Shown in pieces: positions 6,078 through 9,799 of a DNA stretch of 9,799 nucleotides. The stretch comes from an uncultured Rhodospirillales bacterium (GTDB lineage Bacteria; Pseudomonadota; Alphaproteobacteria; Acetobacterales; Acetobacteraceae). Location: assembly GCA_903928045.1 (NCBI GenBank), contig CAIYPH010000877.1, positions 1-9,799 of the forward strand, written 5' to 3'. The notes beneath the pieces are model-generated. The model was not told the origin of the DNA and ran no database searches. It worked only from the letters and a program-made list of their open reading frames with translations. Within the stretch, counting starts at the first letter, position 1; each line of letters begins with the position of its first letter. Position numbers and translations under genes: made by a program.

Positions 6078-6800
6078 TCAACCCGCCGGCCGCAACGCCA
6101 GCAGCGCCGGCACCAAGGCGGGGGGAACGAAGTGGAAAATGAACACGTAGGGATCGGAGGCCGCGAAACTCGCCGGCGAGGGAGAGGCGACCTGCATCTG
6201 CGCGGCATCGAAGGCGGATGCCGCGTGCCAGCCATCGAGCCAGAAGAACCCGGCAAGCCCGAGCGAGGTCAAAAGCGCGGGAACGGCGCGTGTGCTGCCC
6301 ACCCGGTGCCGCTCCTCGATCTCCACCGTCATCACCGGCAGACAGGCGCGAATGGTTTCGGCTCCGCCCAGGATCACTTCCTCCTCGGCGCCCTCGACGT
6401 CGAGCTTGATGCCGGTGATGTCCCGCCAGTCGAACTCATCGAGCCGCTTCAGATCCACTTCGAAGCGATCGATGCGCTCCAGCCTGGGGTCCCAGGCCTG
6501 GATCGACGCGTAGTCCTTCACCAGCGAGGCCCATTGCTCCTGCGCGACCCCGCCGACCGAAGGCATTTCGAGCGTAGCGGTGCCGTCCCGCTCGGCGAGC
6601 GCGCAGGTATGCAGGCGGATATTGGCGCGCCCGACGGTGGCGGTGGCGAGGCGGGCATGAGCGGCAGGCAGCGGCTCGAACGCTTCCACCACGGCGCCGG
6701 GCAAGGCGGAGAGCGGGAGGGTCAGCAGCCCGTCATGCGCCCCGATATCGAGCAGACGGCCGGGCCGGTAGAGCGCGCGGTGGACGGTGAGCTCATCCAA
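6078..6800 (-). CDS. FkbM family SAM-dependent methyltransferase
   Basis: A 240-residue class I methyltransferase of the FkbM family, whose members usually O-methylate sugars or polyketide hydroxyls. Seen are the SAM-binding motif I LLDIGAHDG (16-24), the acidic VEAFEP (38-43) after the second strand, the family signature IKLDVEGAEEEVILGG (131-146) and TVEIEER (158-164). The frame is open upstream to 7019, but that part lies on the CinA-like gene and reads as Pro/Arg-rich noise. The methyltransferase similarity begins just after TTG 6800, which overlaps the CinA-like stop by 8 nt and has GGAG 10 nt upstream. No ATG or GTG fits before the SAM motif. A TTG start with overlap implies coupled translation. 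The target could be an envelope glycan, given the SapC neighbour; that is inference. Confidence 0.87.
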   Translation of the reverse strand: MDELTVHRALYRPGRLLDIGAHDGLLTLPLSALPGAVVEAFEPLPAAHARLATATVGRANIRLHTCALAERDGTATLEMPSVGGVAQEQWASLVKDYASIQAWDPRLERIDRFEVDLKRLDEFDWRDITGIKLDVEGAEEEVILGGAETIRACLPVMTVEIEERHRVGSTRAVPALLTSLGLAGFFWLDGWHAASAFDAAQMQVASPSPASFAASDPYVFIFHFVPPALVPALLALRPAG

Positions 6801-7275
6801 CCAGCGCGCGCTCCAGCAGTTCCAGCGCGGCCTGGGCGAATGCGCGCATATTGCCCTCGCGGTCGCCATGGCCGGTTTCCAGCACCAGGTCGAGCGGCAC
6901 GGGGCCGGAGACCGCGATGGCGGCATGGCCGGCGGCGTCGCCGTAGCGGTTGCCGGTGGGGCCGGTGGCGCCCGATTCGGCGATCGCCCAGTCGGTGCCG
7001 AAGCGGGAACGGCAGGCATCGGCCATCAGGCGGGAGTAGTTGGCGGTGGAGGGCCGCACCGCGCGCATGTCGTCATCCGAGAGGTTGAGCAGCACGCGCC
7101 GCGCCACCCGCGTGTAGACCACCGCACCGCCCATGAAATAGGCCGACGCGCCGGGCACCGCGAGCATGGCGGCCGACATCAGCCCGCCCGCTGAGCCCTC
7201 GGCGATCGAGAGCGTCTGCTTGCGCTCCTTGAGGATGGCGGCGATGCGGTGGGCGACGGGTTTGAGGCTGTCCAT
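6793..7275 (-). CDS. CinA C-terminal domain (PncC-like) protein with altered active-site motif
   Basis: A 160-residue stand-alone CinA-C domain. Canonical members (PncC) deamidate nicotinamide mononucleotide in pyridine-nucleotide salvage. The fold is clear: LSIAEGSAGGLMSAAML (22-38), VPGASAYFMGGAVVYT (40-55), SGATGPTG (101-108). However, the usual A-E-S-(C/S)-T-G-G reads AEGSAGG (25-31), so the serine proposed as nucleophile is Gly27. The lysine of the usual YSNEAK is Arg59 in YTRVAR. Ser28, next door, might substitute. I recall this AEGSAGG form from other alphaproteobacteria annotated simply as CinA family, so it may be a subfamily with another function. ATG 7275 has AGGGAG 8 nt upstream and lies 12 nt after the malic enzyme stop. 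Its end overlaps the methyltransferase start. Family assignment is good; amidase activity is doubtful. Confidence 0.87.
   Translation of the reverse strand: MDSLKPVAHRIAAILKERKQTLSIAEGSAGGLMSAAMLAVPGASAYFMGGAVVYTRVARRVLLNLSDDDMRAVRPSTANYSRLMADACRSRFGTDWAIAESGATGPTGNRYGDAAGHAAIAVSGPVPLDLVLETGHGDREGNMRAFAQAALELLERALVG
6811..6814 (-). promoter_or_regulatory. ribosome binding site supporting the TTG start of the methyltransferase
   Basis: GGAG on the minus strand, inside the last codons of the CinA-like gene, lies 10 nt before TTG 6800. It is the only purine-rich site suitably spaced for a start ahead of the SAM motif. Confidence 0.5.
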
Positions 7276-7287
7276 CTTGGTTTCTCC

Positions 7288-9570
7288 CTATCCGCGCACC
7301 GTCTGGTGGGCGGCCAATGTCGCCATGTCGACGATCTGGTTCACCGAGGCATCCATCGGCACCAGCTGCACCGCATGGGTGAGCCCGATCAGCAGCGGCC
7401 CGATGGTGCTGCCGCCGCCGAGGCGAGGCGCGAGGCGCGAGGTGATGTGGGCGGAATGCAGGCCCGGCATCACCAGCACGTTTGCCGGCCCGGTGAGGCG
7501 GCAGAACGGGTAGATCGCGCGGTAGGACGGGTCGAGCGCCACGTCCGGGCTCATCTCGCCGTCGTACTCGAAGTCGACATGGCGTTCGTCAAGGATCGAC
7601 ACCGTCTCGCGCATCACGTCGGCCAGGGCGTGGCGGGGGTTGCCGAAGGTGGAGTAGCTCATCAGCGCCACGCGGGGCTCATGGCCCATGCGCCGCGCCG
7701 CCGCCGCCGCACCCACCACGATATCGGCCATCTCGGTCGGGTTGGGGCGGAAATGCATCAGGGTGTCGGCGATGAAGATGGTGTGGCCGCGCTCGCCCAG
7801 CATCAGCGTGAGGCCGAAGGCGATGCCGCCCGGGGCGGTATCGATGACGTGGCCGATATCCTCCAGGCACACGGCGGCCGAGCGGGTGAGGCCGGTGACC
7901 ATGCCGTCGGCATCGCCGGTGGCGACCATGCAGGCGGCAAATACGTTGCGGTCCTGGTTGACCATGCGCTGGCAGTCGCGCTGCAGGAAGCCGCGGCGCT
8001 GCAGGCGGGCGTAGAGGAAATCGGCGTATGTGCGGTTGTGGGTGGACATCCGCGCATTATGGATCTCGATGCCGTCGCCCATGCCGAGGCCGAGCGAGGC
8101 GAGCGTGGTGCGCACCCGGTCCTCGCGGCCGATCAGCACCGGGGTGCCGTAGCCGGCGTTGCGGAACTGCACGGCGGCGCGGACGACCTTCTCCTCCTCC
8201 CCTTCGGCGAACACCACGCGGCGGGGATTGGCGCGCACCCGCTCGGAAATCGCGTCGAGCGCATTGGCGGTGGAATCCAGGCGGGCGGAGAGCTCGCGCT
8301 CGTAGCGGCGCAGATCGGCGAGCGGCTTGCGGGCCACGCCGCTATCCATCGCCGCCTTGGCGACGGCAGGTGGCAGGCGGGAGAGCAGGCGGGGGTCGAA
8401 GGCGTTGGGGATGATGTATTCCGGCCCGAATTGCAGCCGCTTGCCGCCACCGGCGGCATTCACCTCATCGGGCACGTCCTCGCGGGCGAGCAAGGCCAGC
8501 GCCTCGGCGGCGGCGATCTTCATCGCCTCGTTGATGGTGCTGGCCCGCACGTCGAGCGCGCCGCGGAAGATGTAGGGGAAGCCGAGCACGTTGTTGACCT
8601 GGTTCGGATAATCCGAGCGCCCGGTGGCGATGATGGCATCCGCGCTGGCGGCGCGGGCCTCCTCCGGGGTGATTTCGGGGTCCGGATTGGCCATGGCGAA
8701 AATGATCGGCTTGGGCGCCATGGCGCGCACCATGTCCTGGGTCAGCGCGCCCTTGACGGAGAGGCCGAAAAACACGTCCGCCCCCTCGATCGCCTCCAGC
8801 AGGGTGCGCGCCGAGGTTGCCACCGCATGGGCGGATTTCCACTGGTTCATGCCCTCGGTGCGGCCCTGGTAGACCACGCCCTTGGTGTCGCACAGCGTGA
8901 CGTGCTCGGGCCGCATGCCCATCGCCTTCAGCAGTTCCACGCAGGCGATCGACGCGGCGCCGGCGCCGTTGACCACCAGCTTGGTGTCCTTCAGCGCGCG
9001 CCCGGGGAGGTGGCAGGCGTTGATCAGCCCGGCGGCGGCGACGATGGCGGTGCCGTGCTGGTCGTCATGGAAAACCGGGATGTCCATCAGCTCGCGCAGG
9101 CGCTGCTCGATGATGAAGCATTCCGGCGCCTTGATGTCCTCGAGGTTGATGCCGCCGAAGGAGGGGCCGAGGTAGCGCACGCAGTTGATCAGCGCGTCCA
9201 CGTCCTCGGTATCGACGCAAAGGTCGATGCCATCGACGTCGGCGAAGCGCTTGAACAGGGCGACCTTGCCCTCCATCACCGGCTTGCCGGCGAGTGCGCC
9301 GAGATTGCCGAGACCGAGTACGGCGGTGCCGTTGGAAACCACCGCGACCATGTTGCCCTTGGAGGTGTAGTCATAGGCGAGGGCCGGGTCGCGGGCGATG
9401 TGCAGGCAGGGTTCGGCGACCCCCGGCGAATAGGCGAGCGACAGGTCCCGCGCGGTGGCGAGCGGCTTGGTCAGGCGGGTGGCGAGCTTGCCGGCCGGAT
9501 AGGCGGCATGCATCGCGAGTGCCTCGTCGCCCGAAACCCGGGCGGTCCGCGTGTCGTTGCCGTCGGCCAT
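7288..9570 (-). CDS. maeB: MaeB-type malic enzyme with phosphotransacetylase-like C-terminal domain
   Basis: A complete 760-residue hybrid malic enzyme making pyruvate, CO2 and NAD(P)H from malate in the cytoplasm. Malic N-terminal domain (about 20-160): Tyr47 in LAYSPGV, Lys102 in KPVMEGK, metal ligands Glu144-Asp145 in [12 protein letters not shown] and Asp170 in FHDDQHG. Dinucleotide domain (about 165-405): VVNGAGAASIAC (199-210), FAMANPDPEI (291-300), SDYPNQVNN (319-327). Phosphotransacetylase-like tail (about 450-750): FAEGEEEK, SYSTFGNP (638-645), DGEMSPDVAL (670-679), VLVMPGLHSAHI (698-709). In this family the tail mediates acetyl-CoA control rather than acetyl transfer. NAD versus NADP preference cannot be fixed by eye. 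A longer frame to 9729 runs through repeat D; ATG 9570 with AAAGGGGA 5 nt upstream is the real start. First gene of the minus-strand cluster. Confidence 0.96.
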   Translation of the reverse strand: MADGNDTRTARVSGDEALAMHAAYPAGKLATRLTKPLATARDLSLAYSPGVAEPCLHIARDPALAYDYTSKGNMVAVVSNGTAVLGLGNLGALAGKPVMEGKVALFKRFADVDGIDLCVDTEDVDALINCVRYLGPSFGGINLEDIKAPECFIIEQRLRELMDIPVFHDDQHGTAIVAAAGLINACHLPGRALKDTKLVVNGAGAASIACVELLKAMGMRPEHVTLCDTKGVVYQGRTEGMNQWKSAHAVATSARTLLEAIEGADVFFGLSVKGALTQDMVRAMAPKPIIFAMANPDPEITPEEARAASADAIIATGRSDYPNQVNNVLGFPYIFRGALDVRASTINEAMKIAAAEALALLAREDVPDEVNAAGGGKRLQFGPEYIIPNAFDPRLLSRLPPAVAKAAMDSGVARKPLADLRRYERELSARLDSTANALDAISERVRANPRRVVFAEGEEEKVVRAAVQFRNAGYGTPVLIGREDRVRTTLASLGLGMGDGIEIHNARMSTHNRTYADFLYARLQRRGFLQRDCQRMVNQDRNVFAACMVATGDADGMVTGLTRSAAVCLEDIGHVIDTAPGGIAFGLTLMLGERGHTIFIADTLMHFRPNPTEMADIVVGAAAAARRMGHEPRVALMSYSTFGNPRHALADVMRETVSILDERHVDFEYDGEMSPDVALDPSYRAIYPFCRLTGPANVLVMPGLHSAHITSRLAPRLGGGSTIGPLLIGLTHAVQLVPMDASVNQIVDMATLAAHQTVRG

Positions 9571-9575
9571 GATGT

Positions 9576-9583
9576 TCCCCTTT
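9576..9583 (-). promoter_or_regulatory. strong ribosome binding site fixing the malic enzyme start
   Basis: AAAGGGGA on the minus strand ends 5 nt before ATG 9570. It settles the choice against the 53-residue upstream extension, whose codons come from an intergenic repeat. Confidence 0.8.
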
Positions 9584-9640
9584 GAACAGCTTCGTTGAGC
9601 CATCATGACGGGCGGCCCGGGGAAAGCAAGGCGAGGGGAA

Positions 9641-9683
9641 GGAAGGTCTCCTTTTTTGAAAAAAAGGAGCAAAAAACTTTTGC
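9641..9683 (-). repeat. AT-rich hairpin repeat, copy D
   Basis: The stem is CTCCTTTTTT (9648-9657) with AAAAAAGGAG (9660-9669), 10 bp around GA. Next is the flank CAAAAAACTTTTGC (9670-9683), and the other side is GGAAGGT (9641-9647). On the minus strand it reads AAAAGTTTTTTG, stem, ACCTTCC. It is upstream of the malic enzyme start, about 70 nt away. Its stem sequence differs from copies B and C, yet pairing is preserved. Confidence 0.87.
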
Positions 9684-9735
9684 AACTTTGGCGCGTACCG
9701 CTCCCACCGTCCGGAGAAGGCGCGGCCACGAGCAG

Positions 9736-9784
9736 ATAAAAAAGTTTTTTTGCTTCTTTTTGTTCATAAAAAGAACACGCTTGC
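9736..9784 (+). repeat. AT-rich hairpin repeat, copy E (inverted partner of D)
   Basis: The flank is ATAAAAAAGTTTTTTTGC (9736-9753). The stem is TTCTTTTT (9754-9761) with AAAAAGAA (9768-9775), extended by a possible G-U pair around a TTCA loop. The tail is CACGCTTG. It faces copy D with the A/T flanks inward and about 52 nt between. The rest of the right edge (9684-9735 and 9785-9799) shows no gene. Confidence 0.82.
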
Positions 9785-9799
9785 TTCGCTGACGATGCC

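Noticed and set aside
5271..7088. 605-codon open frame on the plus strand across three minus-strand genes
   Set aside because: It crosses SapC, FkbM and CinA-like genes without respecting their boundaries, and its product is Arg/Gly-rich with no recognisable motif.
7249..9585. 778-codon open frame on the plus strand, antisense to the malic enzyme
   Set aside because: The minus frame encodes a complete malic enzyme with all catalytic motifs. The plus frame is His/Gly/Ala-rich with no domain, as expected opposite a GC-rich gene with strong third-position bias.
9571..9729. N-terminal extension of the malic enzyme by 53 residues
   Set aside because: The extension translates repeat D (Phe/Lys-rich). 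A strong ribosome site directly precedes ATG 9570, and the similarity to malic enzymes begins only after that.

Overview
The window is GC-rich bacterial DNA with tightly packed genes, many C- or G-ending codons and very long antisense open frames. Protein similarity recalled from memory (MaeB-type malic enzymes with a phosphotransacetylase-like tail, a SapC-family protein, a CinA-like protein of the AEGSAGG type) and AT-rich hairpin repeats between genes suggest an alphaproteobacterium, most likely Rhodospirillales/Acetobacteraceae. That placement is inference; no rRNA or other marker gene is present.

Layout from left to right. (1) Positions 1-524, minus strand: the first 174 codons of a MaeB-type malic enzyme that runs off the left edge. 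(2) Positions 665-2784, plus strand: a two-gene operon, divergent from the malic enzyme, encoding a glutamate-1-semialdehyde-aminomutase-like class III aminotransferase and a fumarylacetoacetate-hydrolase (FAH) family enzyme. Their ATGA stop/start overlap points to coupled translation and one catabolic route whose substrate cannot be read from the sequence. (3) Positions 2785-3761: a low-density stretch with two AT-hairpin repeats, one copy of the dispersed CATTGCGAG...GCAATCC repeat, a possible leaderless promoter and a small Pro/Arg-rich protein gene (3112-3636) whose 3' end loses its coding character. (4) Positions 3762-5153, plus strand: an M20 metallopeptidase (dipeptidase type) with all metal ligands present. 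(5) Positions 9570 down to 5211, minus strand: a probable operon in the order complete MaeB-type malic enzyme, CinA-C-like protein, FkbM-family methyltransferase, SapC-family protein, with gaps of 12 nt, -8 nt (overlap) and 69 nt.

The genes give a mixed metabolic and cell-surface picture. There are two malic enzyme paralogues about 7 kb apart, so both anaplerotic/NAD(P)H-producing isozymes sit in one neighbourhood. The larger operon joins central carbon metabolism to a CinA-like protein that has lost the usual amidase motif, then to a SAM-dependent methyltransferase and a SapC-like protein possibly concerned with the envelope.

The clearest structure not explained by genes is a family of five roughly 45-bp AT-rich hairpin repeats (near 2794, 3655, 5164, 9641 and 9736). 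All five are intergenic, and their stems differ by paired, compensating base changes. They are the best candidates for an under-described element here. I see no tRNA, rRNA, CRISPR array, insertion sequence or prophage gene.
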